DNA from: Saururus chinensis
Lineage: Eukaryota > Streptophyta > Magnoliopsida > Piperales > Saururaceae
NCBI GenBank assembly: GCA_035235625.1
Contig: CP141140.1
Span: 37,815,351 to 37,879,350, forward strand
DNA length: 64,000 bases
Direction of reading: 5' to 3'
Below are positions 36,766 to 50,469 of this stretch, one piece after another; positions within the stretch are counted from its first letter, which is position 1, and each line of letters begins with the position of its first letter. The position numbers and the translations under genes are program-made. The notes beneath the pieces are model-generated. The model ran no database searches, had not been told where the DNA came from, and was given only the letters and a program-made list of their open reading frames with translations.

Positions 36766-37531
36766 TCATTTATATGCTATCGTACTATAGCCGAACAAAG
36801 CACAAAAAGATTTCAATCCAGCTATTGAAGATGACCATCTTCTAAAGCCCAGTGTGTGTAATAATTGCAAGGCTTGCGGCCACTGTGTTGAATAGGCGTG
36901 GTCATCATAGCACTTTGGTATAGGAAAATAGTAGAACTGAACCTCTTCATGCCAATGCCAATGTAGTCCAAGCAAAACAATTTTATTGAAAGTATGAAAT
37001 AAGAAGCAAGATACCCTAGGTACGATAGATGAAATTGGGTCCATCGAAAACCTAGCAGTATGAGTCCAACGTCGCCTAGGATAGGTAGATAGTGTATAGA
37101 TGTTTAACACATTGTGGCACACATATAGTAGATCTAAAAATCCCTCTCTACTGCCTAGGAAAACTTGCCTACCAACTCTTGGAGGATAAATCTTATACAA
37201 TAAAGCAATTGAATCAAATTCAAGGTTTTGAGCATCAAGTGCAAAGATCCATGAGCAACTAATATGCTTGTATGCAACTTGGCTGACGACAACAGGTAGT
37301 TCCCTCCCAAAAGAAGACGGTGCTCGAATGCTAGTTGGCCCAACCCAAATCAATCTCCAAATCCATGAATGAAAACACTGACAACAATATGACTCAAAAG
37401 TAGTATGTGACCATATGAAATGAAGAATCCTATAATGCCGCCCATCAATTGGATTGAAAATAAGTATGTATTTAGAAGATGTGAAACGAGTTGTAGGACG
37501 TGGAATGACTACCCATTTTTTAATAGTTAGA

Positions 37532-37612
<81 letters not shown>

Positions 37613-37970
37613 CTTTTTCGAGCAACAAAAGAAGATTTCAAGAGCAAATGACCATACACAAACTATGCAACCAATGACACGGATTCTTGAATATTAAAAT
37701 CACAAATGCCATTTATGCATAGCTGTGGATCTATGGGTATAAAGCGCCTACCTATTGAAATTGACATTTGTAGCTGAAGAAAATAGCCGAACGTTCCAGA
37801 TGAGCGAATACATCTTTTGACAATGAACATTTAAGTTGAAACTGCACGCCTCCATCTCCAACGTGTGCGCCAAGTTATGTGAGTGCATCCACTATCATCA
37901 TTGTAAATATGATGAAAAGGATATCATGTGGAATTTCAAAACCCCCGTAAATTGCATCCCAATTTGCCTG
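36766..37970 (-). pseudogene. F-box protein pseudogene 3, with an AT microsatellite in frame
   Basis: The N-terminal F-box remnant (about 37900-37970) reads FEIPHDILFIIFTMMIVDALT, then shifts to a WRWRRAVST frame, followed by CIRSSGTFGYFLQLQ. A 297-codon open frame (36766-37659) starts inside the propeller: YGHLLLKSSF, an Ile-Tyr run encoded by the AT repeat, HLTIKKWVVIPRPTTRF, YILIFNPIDGRHYRI, WRLIWVGPTSIRAPSSFGREL, FLGSREGFLDLLYV and YTLSTYPRRRW. The order matches pseudogenes 2 and 4 (APSSFGxExP, GSxEGxLDLL). A stop and a frameshift in the F-box region and the microsatellite expansion argue against function, but the long C-terminal frame suggests relatively recent decay. Confidence 0.7.
37534..37608. 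repeat. (AT)n microsatellite, 75 bp
   Basis: An uninterrupted alternating AT tract of 75 bases, inside the open frame of F-box pseudogene 3, where it is read as Ile-Tyr repeats on the minus strand. Confidence 0.95.
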
Positions 37971-38279
37971 GAACAAAAGAGGGAGAACCATTATAACCGG
38001 ATGAAAAAAAGACATATTGTCATAAAAGAACGTGTCTATCACGACATGGTACCATTTTGGTTAATAATTTTAAAAGTATAAACCCCAAAAAAACATGTAC
38101 AAAACAAAATAGGGGTACAATAAATTAGATGAAAGCCCACATTTACATGAAGAAGGTGTCACTGAACATACGAACAAGCACGTGGCATCTGTACCTAAAA
38201 TCATGTCTTGCACTACCGAAAATATTGGCCATACATGAAACAAAGTCATTTGACCCATCTAAAGAATTATATAGGACTA

Positions 38280-40765
38280 AGATATACTATACAATTTAAT
38301 TTAAGACTGATTTCCCGTTTTAAATTTAAACTAATCTTATCAACAGAAAAAACATGTGTTTATTATCAAGGACAGGGTTGAACTTGACAGTCCTGAGAAA
38401 TGCTATCCACACCATGTTACTAACATACAGCCCAATTTTTTTGAAAGGTTTTTTAAATTCTATTTTTTAATATCCTTCAAAACGGTAGACTCTTACATTT
38501 ATGGAACCAATTATGATAAATCTTGGGTGAAGACAACACGTTTAGTCTACAAGTTCTATATATAAAAGGTATTATTAGGATAAAAAATATTAAAATATAA
38601 TAAATAAAGAACAATGTTTATTCAAATTTAAATCTATTGAATCATGTTACAGTTCCATCATTCGAAAAAAAAAAAGATCCATTCCTGTCTAACTTATCAA
38701 TCATCAAATACAAGCCTTGTTATAATTAAACAACTGTTAAGCCACTCAAACTTGTCACGTCTAAATTTAATTGAAACAACTATAAGCAAAACTTCTTGTC
38801 AAACAGAAACAAAGATGACGAAAAGAAATTGGGACGATCCTTGGAAGGAGAAAATTTTCTCAAAATCGTAACCAAAATTGTACCACATGCAAGTGTTTCC
38901 ACAATTAGCTCGCCAAGAGTAAGTGGAAGCTCAAGAAATACTGAAAACAATGCATTTATACATATTATTTATAACCAATGACATGATTATATATTTATTA
39001 ATAGTTACTAATCAAGTTATGGAAGTCCAACGGGGAAGAAGTTAAAGTAGTACCCTATCAAGTAACTTACAAATAATGTGACTCTTCATAATGATAAGCC
39101 ATAAATATTAAATAACATACAACCTTTTGGTTACCAAATATTAAATAACAACCATATGCTTTTCATAAATGTGTTGTAATGGTACATTTTTTTTTAACAT
39201 AGCACACACACATACTATTGACATATTTAGAACCTTCCAATCATTTAGCCTATATGAAGAATATATACAAAAACATATACTACATATTTAATTTTAAGTC
39301 CGATTTTTTATTTAAATTTAAATTTATCTTATCAACAGAAAAGAATAGGTGTTATTAACAACACAGGGTTGAACTTGACAGCCCTAAGAAATCATATGTA
39401 CACCATGTTACTAACGAATGGCACAATTTATTCGAAACATTTTTTAAGTTCCATTTTTTAATATTATTCAAAATGATATACTCTTACATTTATGGAGTTA
39501 ACATGATAAATCCTGGGGGGAATTTGATAGACGATCTTTTTTTTTTTAGGTTTCCTTTCTTTATGTCAGATCAAGGCTTTGAATTTTGAGTTCAGTTTCC
39601 TTTTTTTATTCAAAATGATATACTCTTACATTTATGGAGTTAACATGATAAATCCTGGGGGGAATTTGATAGACGATCTTTTTTTTTGAGGTTTCCTTTC
39701 TTTATGTCAGATCAAGGCTTTGAATTTTGAGTTCAGTTTCCTTTTTATCTTAAAATTCTTTTGGTTTCGACTATTTGAGTTTTCTACGTAAATTAAATGT
39801 CTAGTTCTAGCTTAGATATCATCACTTTCCTTGATTAGATATAATTTCGTGCTATTTTATTGGTGTTTACCACAACTTTGGATAAGAAATTTTGTTTAAT
39901 ATATTTGAAAATTGTCACGAAGACTATAAAGCAGGATAACAAACATCTATCTAGATTTTTTGTATACATAAACAAATCTTAAAATAAAAATAGAAATGTC
40001 ATATTGTATTGCATAACTTCTTAATATATATCCCATATTAGTGAAGCAATAACCGAACAACTCAAGTAAGAATCAAAGGCTAATGTTAGATGAAGATGGA
40101 TATGTAGAGGTTAAAAAAAGGATCTACTAACCATATATAGCTGGATTCAATGGAATATAGAGAAATTTTAAAGACAAACAATTAAAAAGGAAAAGAATAA
40201 TAAATGGCATTCTTGAGAAAAGAACAAGCACCTTCTATAATCCCAAAAAATTATTTGAACGTGACTATGATTAGTTTAAGAAAACCAAAATCTAGGAAAT
40301 TGACTGTGATATGTATAGAAAGGGTCCATATCAGTAGCCACAGTTTGCCTACTTGATTTAATTACTTAGGTAAAACTACACGTCAAACAGATACAAAGAT
40401 GACCAAAAGAGATTGGGACGAACCTTGAAAGGAGAAAATTTTCTCAAAATCTTAATGAATCTCGTAGCACATGCAAACGTTTCCACAATGAACTCACCAA
40501 CAGTAAGTGGAAGCTCAAGAAATAATAAAAACAATGCATTTATACATATCATTTATATCCAATGACATGATTATATATTTACTAAGGGTTATTAATCAAG
40601 GTGTGGAAATCCAAAGGGGAAGAAGGTAAAGTAGTACCCTATCAAGTAAGTTACAAATAATGTGACCCATCATAACGAGAAGCCATAAATGTTGAGTAAC
40701 ATACAACCTTTCGGTTACCAAATATTAAATAACAATTATATGCTTTTCATATGAAACATATAGTT
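38280..40765. repeat. Segmental duplications downstream of F-box pseudogene 3
   Basis: Two pairs are visible. 38290-38530 matches 39285-39520 (anchors 'cttatcaacagaaaa', 'ggttgaacttgacag', 'caccatgttactaac', 'actcttacatttatgga'). 38790-39175 matches 40380-40760 (anchors 'ggagaaaattttctcaaaat', 'gtaagtggaagctcaagaaa', 'gtagtaccctatcaagtaa'). Order is conserved, so one block of roughly 0.9 kb was duplicated and the copies then diverged and expanded. No coding function is evident. Confidence 0.75.
39466..39745. repeat. Near-identical 142-bp tandem duplication
   Basis: 39466-39607 and 39608-39745 are almost identical ('attcaaaatgatatactctt' to 'gagttcagtttcctttt'), differing mainly in poly-T length and one base. 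The identity marks a recent event within an otherwise old, diverged region. Confidence 0.9.
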
Positions 40766-41164
40766 ATTGTTTATTTGGTATTGCCCCGTTGGCCTGGGAG
40801 TATGAACCGTAGATGATTGTTCCTAGCTAGGCTCATCCTCCCTGGGATGGTCGCATGATTGTCTGACAGACTTCCCTCCAAAAGTGGGTTGGGCCTATGA
40901 AGAACGATCCTCTATTGCCTGGACCCAACCCGTATGGGCAAGGCCCAAAGCTCATTAATAATGCCCTAATCAAACGGTCATGGTTCATCCACCAAATTGT
41001 GAGGGTTGTCTCCTTAGAACTTAGGGATTTAGGTATACGAGTGCTTTTATAGTGAATCTCGTAACTCTTTCATAGTTTTCAATGCTCAATATACATTATA
41101 CAACTAGTTATCTAGTCCGTTGAAAACATAATTACAACACAAAAAATTGGAATGCTTTCAAGCA

Positions 41165-41400
41165 TTCACAGCATCAACTTTGTGCCGGTTGGTCTCTTCC
41201 TTTTCGAGGACAAAATATATTTTAGTCAAGAATCAGAGAGGTTGCACGTAGTCAAATGAAACAGCAACTTCTGCTGCTAGCTCTTACAATCTGTTCTATT
41301 GAACTTCTCTGGTTTCTCCCCATGGTTCACTTGGACGTGAGCAACATGTAGAGGGACTGTGACTGGAGTCACATTGTTGCTGGTACCTTTCAATGTTTGA
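41165..41400 (-). pseudogene. Copia-type gag N-terminal fragment
   Basis: On minus the frame reads NNVTPVTVPLHVAHVQVNHG, then EKPEKFNRTDCKS, TAG, QQKLLFHLTTCNLSDS, TGA, LKYILSS. The block HGEKPEKFNGTDFKxWQQKMLFYLTTLNL is a signature of plant Copia gag N-termini; here the tryptophan position is a TAG and a second stop follows. No zinc knuckle, protease or LTR could be tied to it, so this is a truncated retrotransposon relic. Confidence 0.75.
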
Positions 41401-41459
41401 ATTCATCACTGCACGCACATTGCAATTAGTCCAGAAAGAAAGAACAAGAACAAGATAAA

Positions 41460-43570
41460 CAAAAGGAAAAATACAATAGATAGGATATTTGTCTTAAGAT
41501 TGTTGGTGAATAAGAATTGTTGGACCAATGGTTTCAACATTGGTAGGTTTCATCGTTCATTTGGCACAACTATATTTGTTGCACTTACTATTGACAAAGT
41601 AGGAGGAGCAAACAACATAAAATCACCCTTTGTACACACAATATAAATTGTCTCAAGAATTAGATTTTCAAATTGTTCCGACATCAAAGAAGTATGGAAT
41701 ATTTTTTAGTGGCTATTTCTCATTCTATCAGTATTTCAATTAGAAAGGTTTGACAATAAGCGAACATAAAGCCAAAAATTATAGCCTAAAAGTCAAGTTG
41801 TTACAAGGCGTGGTAAGTACAAAAAAACAAATTATAATAAAAAAATAATTATTTTAAAAACACTATTGTAAATCTATTGTTAATTTGTGGGGCGTTTGTT
41901 CAACATTTCCTTTAAAATATCAATTTTGATAAAGTATATATATAAATATATGATACATAGAGACTATATTTTTATACCGTATAACTTCATAAGACGATGA
42001 AATTCAAAAATTATATGAAAACATGGAACAACCAAATTAACCATTACATAGTATGTTCAACAACCGTATATTGCTAACTCATGTTGGTTTCGGGATAGGT
42101 AGGAATTCTTATATTTGGTTTCAAGCTTGCTTTGTCTACTTTTATGTAATTATGATTTTTCAATATTCATGTACTAGTGATATCTGGTTCCAGTAAAGTT
42201 AAGAACATCACGATTTTTTTAATGACACCATTAGATTCCTCACAAGCTTGAAAAAAGGATTCCCAACAAGAGAAATAAGGAATCTTAAGTGATTATTAAG
42301 ACTAACTCGTAATGATCATTCTGGAAACTTTTGACCAAAATTCTTGAGACAATTTTATCAATGTGTACAAGGGATGAATTATTGGGAGAGAACTTGTTAA
42401 CAAGGCAAAGTCCAAACAACGAAGCTTTGAATCCTAAGAAAGGCATTTGACATGACACTCCGGCGAATGTTGTTACTCCTACTTTGTCCACAATAAGCGC
42501 AAAAATAAACTTCTTTCATATAAGTGCGGGAAAATATCAATTCTGTTCGGTTGAGTAAGAGATTCCCTACTCAATTCCATTCATAATGTTACACAATTTA
42601 TTATGTTATTATATACGACGAAACCACCCAGGTGGCTTACACATTGTAAATTGAACTCCCTGACACAAGCATACAAAAGTGTTAAAAATATCATACACAT
42701 ATGAAATGAATAAAGAAGTAGTCATGTTCTTCTCCATTACTATTTTGCATATTGACCTCCAATATGAACAACTCTAATGCATTTATTCATTGGACTCATT
42801 AGCAAATTCGAACACAAAAAATGGTAACATATTGATATTTGTCGAACCAATTTTTTTTAATTGAGAAGTGTTAAGAATATCGATACAATAATCCTCAATT
42901 CACATAAGATAAACGGGTTGCATTAGAATAACCCACATCACACCATACACAAAATTCATTTCCATTAACTAAAAGAGCACAACATTATCTTTCAAACAAT
43001 TATATTAATCACACTATTTTTTTTAAAATAAACAATTATGTATTAGGTCAACTATTAAACATACTTAATTTGTAATTACAAGACTTGGGACTCATTGATG
43101 TTAACAACATGAGTTATTTTAAAAAAGTGTAAATTATGTTTCCACAATACACAAGTTTAGATATTTAATCACTCAATATATAAGATTTGAATCCCATAGT
43201 ACAAGGGGTTTAAAAGACCAAATAAAATTCACTACCGTTATCTAGAAGTATACATTGGTTACAAAATTCATTTTTAAAAGAACAAAATGAAATAAAATGT
43301 GATTACAAAAACAATCAGAGATTCATTTTCAATACCAACAACACATTATTAAACACTATATATAAAAATCTCCACAAACACATTGTTTTTATTACAAAAA
43401 AAAGATATGCTAAGAAATTAAAATAAGCACTAAGCAAGTCTCTTCCTAAGACACACTCCATGTAGAGTAGTCTAAAAACATCAATGTGAAACAAAATAAA
43501 ATTTGACACATTGTTTCCACAACCTTCCCACATAAAACAATCTTCTAATTTAATCAAGGGGCTCCAAGTG
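41460..43570. other. AT-rich stretch with no gene recognised
   Basis: Short ORFs with no resemblance to families. It separates the Copia gag relic from F-box pseudogene 4. Confidence 0.4.
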
Positions 43571-43574
43571 ACCA

Positions 43575-44700
43575 TCGATTATATGCCAATCGACATCACA
43601 GTTGCAAGGTCTACGACGACTATGTGGCATTGGAGTATCTGTCATAGCACTTTGTTATAGAAAGATATTAGAACTGTATCTCTTCAAAGAAACATCACTT
43701 ACTTCATAAAATACTTCCATGTATACATCCCACACATAACTATTTTTCAACCCAACCAACAAAATCCTATCAACAGTGTGAAACGGAAAACATGCAACTC
43801 TAGATAGGATAGGCTCAAGAGGATCCATAGAAAATCTGCATGGAACACTCCATGATCGAGCTAGATAAGTAGCCAATGTATAGGCATCAAAAACTTTGTC
43901 ATATATGTGTAGTAGATCCAAAGACCCTTCTTTACTTCCAATAAATAAATACACTTCTTCCACTTCTTGGAGGGTAAGTATTTTCAGGCAAAGCCATCGA
44001 GTTAGATCTAAGATTACCAACATCAAATTCAAGAATCCAACAATAATTAATGAGTATGTAACAGAAATGCCGGCAACAATGGGCGGTTCTTTACCAAACG
44101 AAGAGGGTGCTTGAATGCATGTTGAACTACCCCAATGCCACTTATAAGTCATTGAATCAAAATATTCAAACCAATAGTGGCTATTATAAGAATCTGGCCA
44201 AAAAAATCGTATGATCTTATAGCGCCATTCTTCAAATGGATTCACAACCATAATGTATTTAACAGACACAAACGTAGAAGAACTGCCCACCTCTTTGTGG
44301 TGGGACGAAAGACATAATATCGTGGCCGCAAAGAGCTAATCGATTTCACTTACAATTGCCCATGTATCGATGATGTAACAACAATAACGAGCTCAGGAAT
44401 GTTAAAGTTGCAAATACTTTTTACCGCTAACTGTGGATCGATGGGAAGAAACCGTCTTGATAACGAAGAAGACCTATTCCTTTGTATAAAATAACCAAAT
44501 GTGCCTGAGTAACGAATACACTACTCGATAATAAACATTGAAGTACCAAGTGCACGCCTCCACCTCCATGCTCCACACCGAATTAGTGAAATCCCATGAA
44601 TATCCATCACCAGAAAGATTAAATATAATATATCACTTGGGATATCAACTTCGGTGAAAATGGGTTCCTTTCATTTTCACCAAAAACATCTAATTCCCAG
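43575..44700 (-). pseudogene. F-box protein pseudogene 4
   Basis: The F-box remnant at about 44515-44650 reads VDIPSDILYLIFLVMDIHGISLIRCGAWRWRRALGTSMFIIE, TAG, CIRYSGTFGYFIQR. It continues RRFLPIDPQLAVKSICNFNIPELVIVVTSS. After a stop and frameshift the open segment at 43655-44290 gives YIMVVNPFEEWRYKIIRFFW, WHWGSSTCIQAPSSFGKEPPIVAG, another break, then FIGSKEGSLDLLHIYDKV, YTLATYLARSW and a tail with VGLKNSYVWDVYMEVF. It is the best preserved of the four F-box domains in this window, and closest to pseudogene 3 (RRF-PIDPQL, APSSFGxExP). Several stops make it a pseudogene. Confidence 0.75.
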
Positions 44701-44719
44701 TAGAGAAGTGCCAACATTA

Positions 44720-47700
44720 TTGAAATCTACAACAAAAGGTAATTTGAAACAATGTATCAACAAAATCAATGCATAAAACAAGAATAGATGTGAAACTATA
44801 GAGGAAATAACAAACTAAAATTAATGAATAAAATATATCAATTTTACCATGAAACATGGTAAAATATGATATTTGAAGCTAACTTAATACTATCATTTTA
44901 GTACTGTCATAGATATAATTTAAAAAAAATATGGACAAATGATATTGATTCAAATTCTAAACATACAACAATAGAATAATAATTCTTATTACCATGAACA
45001 TCATAATTGTTGTCTATCTAGTGTAGTAGAATTAAATATGGACCGCTTATCATTGTTACAACCCTACAACTACTTCCCTCAATTGCATATTATGGCTTTC
45101 TGCAGGTTGACTTGCTGGCACATACATGTCAGCCAAGGACAACAGCTATGAGTGGAAAACTTAAAAGTTGTCCAGAAAGAGAACAATATGAGGCAAAACT
45201 TAACAAAGACAATCTACGCTAGTATTTATGATTTTATGTATCATACTTTTCATAGTGATACGCATAGATAAAGAAAACAGTAGCTAATAACATTGTATGC
45301 TAGTATATATGCTTTTTATCATACCCGTTCATTGTGAGCAATGTTTTCACACTTTATATTTATTTGTAAAAGTATAAAACACACACATATATTGTTAAAC
45401 ATTTGTTAAATTTTCATGGAGTACAAATATCAAATCACAATATAATATTGAGTATACACAACCACAACATAAACTAACGTGTCCTACGACAGTACATTTC
45501 TGAAAAACATAATAAAAACCAATCCAAAATAAATAGGCATTCACGTGCCTACAATCAACTACACATAAGTCTAATAATAATATGTTGAATAAAGAAAATA
45601 TTACATGGTAAGTGGTATGAAACTAACATCCTCGCCATACCTAACGATTACCCAAAACAAGCTCACTTCTCCAAAGTACATGTACCACATGAATTTAGAG
45701 TGCATTCTATTATTTTTAAGGTGAATGTCATACTAATCTTGTGGCAACACCACAAAGGTTCCTTTTATCATTTAAATTATCGGTATAGTATACAACAAAT
45801 TGATAAATAATGATTCATGACCCATTCATTTATTTCCAAGGAGAGATGTCATACTAATGTTGTGACAACATCAATGATCTTCTTATTGTTTACCACTCTA
45901 TGAAGAACCTTTATACTCTTGTCCACACCATCTACCACAAAACTAACGCTTACATTGGCAAATTAACCGATGCAGTTAAAAAGCTCAACTACCATTTTTA
46001 TTGAGACCCCACTCATTCACACAATGTGTAGGAGTTATATCTCTTTTAAGACTATAAACTCGTTTGAACCCAAATAGAGGGCCTATATATAGCAAACCGC
46101 TAAGCTTGAGGGAGACGAAAATCCATCATCCTTTTTTATATCACGAACTTTCTTTGTATGGCTAAATGAACTTACACTTGGGCCTTAGACTAACACTTAG
46201 TACTCATGGCCTTAAGTGTCAGTCAACATCGCAAGGTGAATGTCACCGCCTTCTTTATATTCCGAAACCTAGTGTTTAGTTTACCTTTTTTTTACTCAAC
46301 TTTTATCATGTGCTATAGCATTTACCGACATTCATTATAAAATTTAAATTTAACAAGTGTTCAATAATATTTGTTATTACTATTGGAAATGATTACTAAC
46401 TATTCAAGTAATCATTTTTTATTTACCTTTTTTAATTAGTCATTTTTTTACCATCGTATACTTCTAGCTAACAGTAGTGAATTTATTTGGACTTTTAATC
46501 CCTTGTGTTATGGGGTTTGACTCCTAAATATTAAATGTTTTAACATCTAAACTTATTTACTGCGAAAACACAATTAACATATATTAGAGACACATGATAT
46601 TAGCTTGTGGTATAAAGCAAAATCTGGACAGATTTAGCATACAAATTTTACATGGTTTTAGAAAAATAATTGTAAAAATATTTGTTATTTGTGATTTGTA
46701 TAGTACTTATACTCCACCATTATGATCCTTAGCTACTATATAAATTGAATAAACTAATCATAAAAGTATGCCTATGTGTATCTGCTCCATTTCCTCGTGA
46801 TATTTTATTAACTTATAATCACTTGGTTATTGTGGCTTTAGACACTTATTTATCGTTCGCCCCTTTGAATTGTTTGCATTTTTTCCCATTAACCTAGACT
46901 TATGTTTACAAAGAAATTGAGAATTAATCTCATTCGCTAATATTTAGATGTAAGTGCAAAGTTAAAACTATTTTCGGCAAATTGTACGACATAACCTCTA
47001 TAAGCAAAGATTAATTGATATAACAAATTCATTTAAAATTTTTAAAAGTATGGTTATCCGAAGATTGGGTAATTGGATACCATGACTTCAAGTTTTTCAA
47101 AGAGCAATTTAATAGAAGAATCAAGCATATCATTCGACATGTGAAATTCAAAATTTAAACAAGTGATATTCAAATAAAGTATATATTCAAAATTGCAACA
47201 ATGTTAATTACTTGATTAATATTTTAAAAAGTTAGAATCAAAACTGATTTAGAGAGTTTGAGTACCAATGCATGTTTTTTATGAAGTCGAAGCTTCGACT
47301 TACACAATTCACATATTCAACCTTGAGTTTAAACAAGTATAGAATCTCAATGGAGCACTCAAAATTACTTATTGTATACAATTTTAAAGTAAAAGGTGAG
47401 ATAGAAACTATAGAATCATTTGACTTTGAAGGTATGGAAAAGTCTAACTATTTAGGAAAAAAATTTGATATATCTATTCCAACTCAATCTAATACAACTA
47501 ACAAAGGAATGTAAAAATAGATCTTCCATATGTTAGTTCAAAGTAGTAAAAAGTGAGCATAAAATCATTTGAAAATCAGTTTCTTGTGAGAGTTGTCTTC
47601 ATGTATTTATTTTTAAGTTCCTTGAAAAGCTCATAATTTGTATTTGGTCCATAGCATTATTTAATTATAGTAAAGTTACTAAGCCTACCGGGTTTTCTCT

Positions 47701-48830
47701 TCAAAATTAATGAAAGCTTGTTTATAGATTGTAAATATTTTTATTTTAAACCTATATCCTTTAGCTAGATGCTACAAAATAACTTGACTGCGGAATCATG
47801 GACACTTGTGCACTATAATTTTAATAGATTGACGGATGCAATAGTATAGAAACGTGAACTTTGTATCTAATTTTTTATAGTGAATATTTTCCTCTAACCT
47901 AAGTTGCCGAAGGCCCAATTAAAATGCAACACCCAATTTTTCTACATGGAAAATGCATATACATTTCTACAGTACAACTTGTTAAAATAAATTAACATTG
48001 CGCCGAAATGTGGCTAGAAAACGCATATAGAGAAACTTATCTTATGTGCCAGTACCATATATTAATGTTATGGAAATGTGCAAGTTGACACAATATATTT
48101 TAATATTTCTTTTTTAGCCCTCCTCATTGGCATTATTTTCTTGTTTCGTAGACTTTGCCTACCATACAAAGGCTACCTTAATTTTTTCTAAGCCAATAAA
48201 AACCTACTAAATCAAGCTTCTTTCACACAGCTATCTCAAGTTTCTTTTTACTCCAAGGATCAAAAGAACACTCCATTTGTTTTTTTCCAAGAAATCAATT
48301 AATCTATCTCTCTCACCCTTATTGGATTTATACTATTTTTTCTTGTGAGCATAGAATTGAATTTTAAGGTGTTTCCATTGACTGAAAATATTTTTGTAGT
48401 AAAAAAGTATGTTAAACATATGTATGAGTCTGGATATGAAAAGCAATAGTGAGTAGATAAATTAACTCGATCACACAAAAAATGAATAGAGAATATAATT
48501 TTGAATACGAATATGAGAAGTATGAAAAACTTAAAGATCATTATTTGATCAAAATACTACATAAAAGTATAGTTAAATTTGGAAAAAGTTTGCCATATAT
48601 TAATAGCCTTTTATAAACATATTTTTAATTTTCTTAAGCATAGGTTTTATTAAATAAAATTATTTTTTTAAGCGGAGTCATTAATATGAGACATAAACAC
48701 TATTAAAATAATTTATTTAAGATTCGCCTTAGACCCCCAATTGAATCAAGCCATCTATGACACTAATTGGAATAGGTTTCCTTGGATAAGACTTTTTTGT
48801 AAAATTTTTAGGTTCTTGTGTAATTTTTTG
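44720..48830. other. AT-rich stretch with no gene recognised
   Basis: One 80-codon ORF (47272-47514, plus) has no recognisable domain. A short diverged direct repeat lies at about 45718-45790 and 45838-45905 ('atgtcatactaat...ttgtg.caaca'). Nothing else is visible. Confidence 0.4.
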
Positions 48831-48838
48831 GTTAATGT

Positions 48839-49310
48839 TTATTCATATACAAATAAACAGGTTAAATAAATATCATGCAATAGTACAATAATATTCAACA
48901 TTAATTTTTTGCATGCCACAGAACAGATGGCCTTGGGCCTGCCACCATCTGGTAGCTCACCGGGTGCCAAAGGGCTTTTTTTTCTTACATATTTCTTTGT
49001 CGGTTTAACGGCTGAAGTTGCCACGGCTAGGGCCAGTGACACCAAGGACAACATGGCCAAGGCTTGCACGACCACCCCTCCTTCAAAGGATCCAATAACC
49101 ATAAGAAAAAAAAAGGGAAGGGCGACATGGCTACGTGGCAGCGGCCGTGCACCTCTAGTACAATGTGAGGGAACTTTCCCTAGGATGAAAGGGTACAAGA
49201 GGCAAAAGTTGGCGACTAGGGTGGTCGGGCAGCGGCGGGCAGAATTTGACAATTCTTTTTGCACCCTTTCCTCCCTCTATAACTTAATATACAACTCGCC
49301 CTATTAATTC
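48839..49310. other. GC-richer island with overlapping unrecognised ORFs
   Basis: Open frames exist on both strands: 132 codons on plus (48909-49307) and 141 codons on minus (48839-49264). The minus translation has a hydrophobic stretch (GGVVVQALAMLSLVSLALAVATSA) followed by KKYVRKKSPLAPGELPDGGRPK, a layout vaguely like a cytochrome P450 N-terminus (membrane anchor, basic patch, proline-rich hinge). No start, splice site or downstream P450 motif supports it. It may be a gene fragment or simply a GC-rich relic. Confidence 0.2.
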
Positions 49311-50049
49311 AATATTAAGCTTAAGGATAATTAGTTTATTCTACATTCTTATCTCGCCATCACCAGTCTTCGAGCTTGCTCCTCCCCATATCCGTCGCTA
49401 ATGGACTCACCAGAAACTCCTTTGGCGAACCCCTTCTCTCTCTTCCTTGCATGAGGGCTAAAAGCTCCCCTGATTGAGCTGTAGGAAGCCCTTTTCATAA
49501 ATATGGAGATTAGGAACCCTAATTTTCTCAAAACATGGCCCAAGGTGGACCATCTAAATAATTGGGCCCACAAAAAAGCTTAAATGGTCCAAATACACAG
49601 CTAAATCAGGTAGTGCTTGCTTGCTTGCTATATAGACCCTACCTACTTTCCTGCTAGCCATGCTAGGACAACCTAGCAATGGTTGCTAGTGGGGTGCACC
49701 CACACACAATTGGTTGGATTGCCATAGGAGGCTGGATAAGGAGCATTGCGGCTGGGCAATATTCTCCCCTTCACCCTAGGATTTTTGCCACTGTCGCTCA
49801 AAAGCCATCTTCATCCTATTCATCTTCTCTTGCATAAGGTAGGAAACTCACAATGAATAAACCTAATCCAAAGGCATACAACATGGCAATGGACAAGCGT
49901 AGACCAAGGGGAAAAGCTACTCCATTGCTCACATGTTCTGCCGCTTGGCTCTTTTCTAGCACCAGAAATTGTCACCTTCGCTATTGGTTTCTTCTTCTAT
50001 GTCTCTAGTTAGTCATGTTGAACCAAAGATAAAGGGGCTGCCGCTATTA

Positions 50050-50054
50050 CTAGG
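50050..50054. repeat. Left 5-bp target duplication of solo LTR 1
   Basis: CTAGG immediately before the LTR; identical to 51482-51486. Confidence 0.75.
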
Positions 50055-50469
50055 TGATAAGTATGAAATTTATATCTATTTTATATGCCTTTTTACCTTA
50101 TTTGCTAGTATAAATTAGGTTAATTTAGAGTTACTTATGGTTTATTTAGATTAAGATAGATATTAGTATTTTAATTATTAATAATTTTGTAGTTATTAGT
50201 TGTTTAGACATGTATTTAAATCAAGTTGGAATTTTAATTATATTCTACATGTCTAAAATATGGTATTTTATGTTTTGTAGGTAAAGTGCGCTTATCGAGG
50301 TACTTGGATAATATTTTGAATAGTTCAAAGTAGTCTTCACATGCTTTAAAGTGATTTGGACAACTTTTCGGAGTTATAAACAAGTTAGAAATTAATATGG
50401 ACACAAAGGAAAGCTTAATGAACAGAATATGAACTGTCCAGGAAAACTATCCAGATTACAAAAACACTG

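Noticed and set aside
40780..41165. LTR of the Copia relic
   Set aside because: The sequence is GC-richer and contains 'ccttagaacttagggattt', but I found no TG...CA boundaries, primer-binding site or duplicate copy.
48839..49264. Cytochrome P450 N-terminus on minus
   Set aside because: A hydrophobic stretch plus KKSPLAPGE hinge is suggestive, but no PPGP motif, correct spacing or downstream P450 sequence follows.
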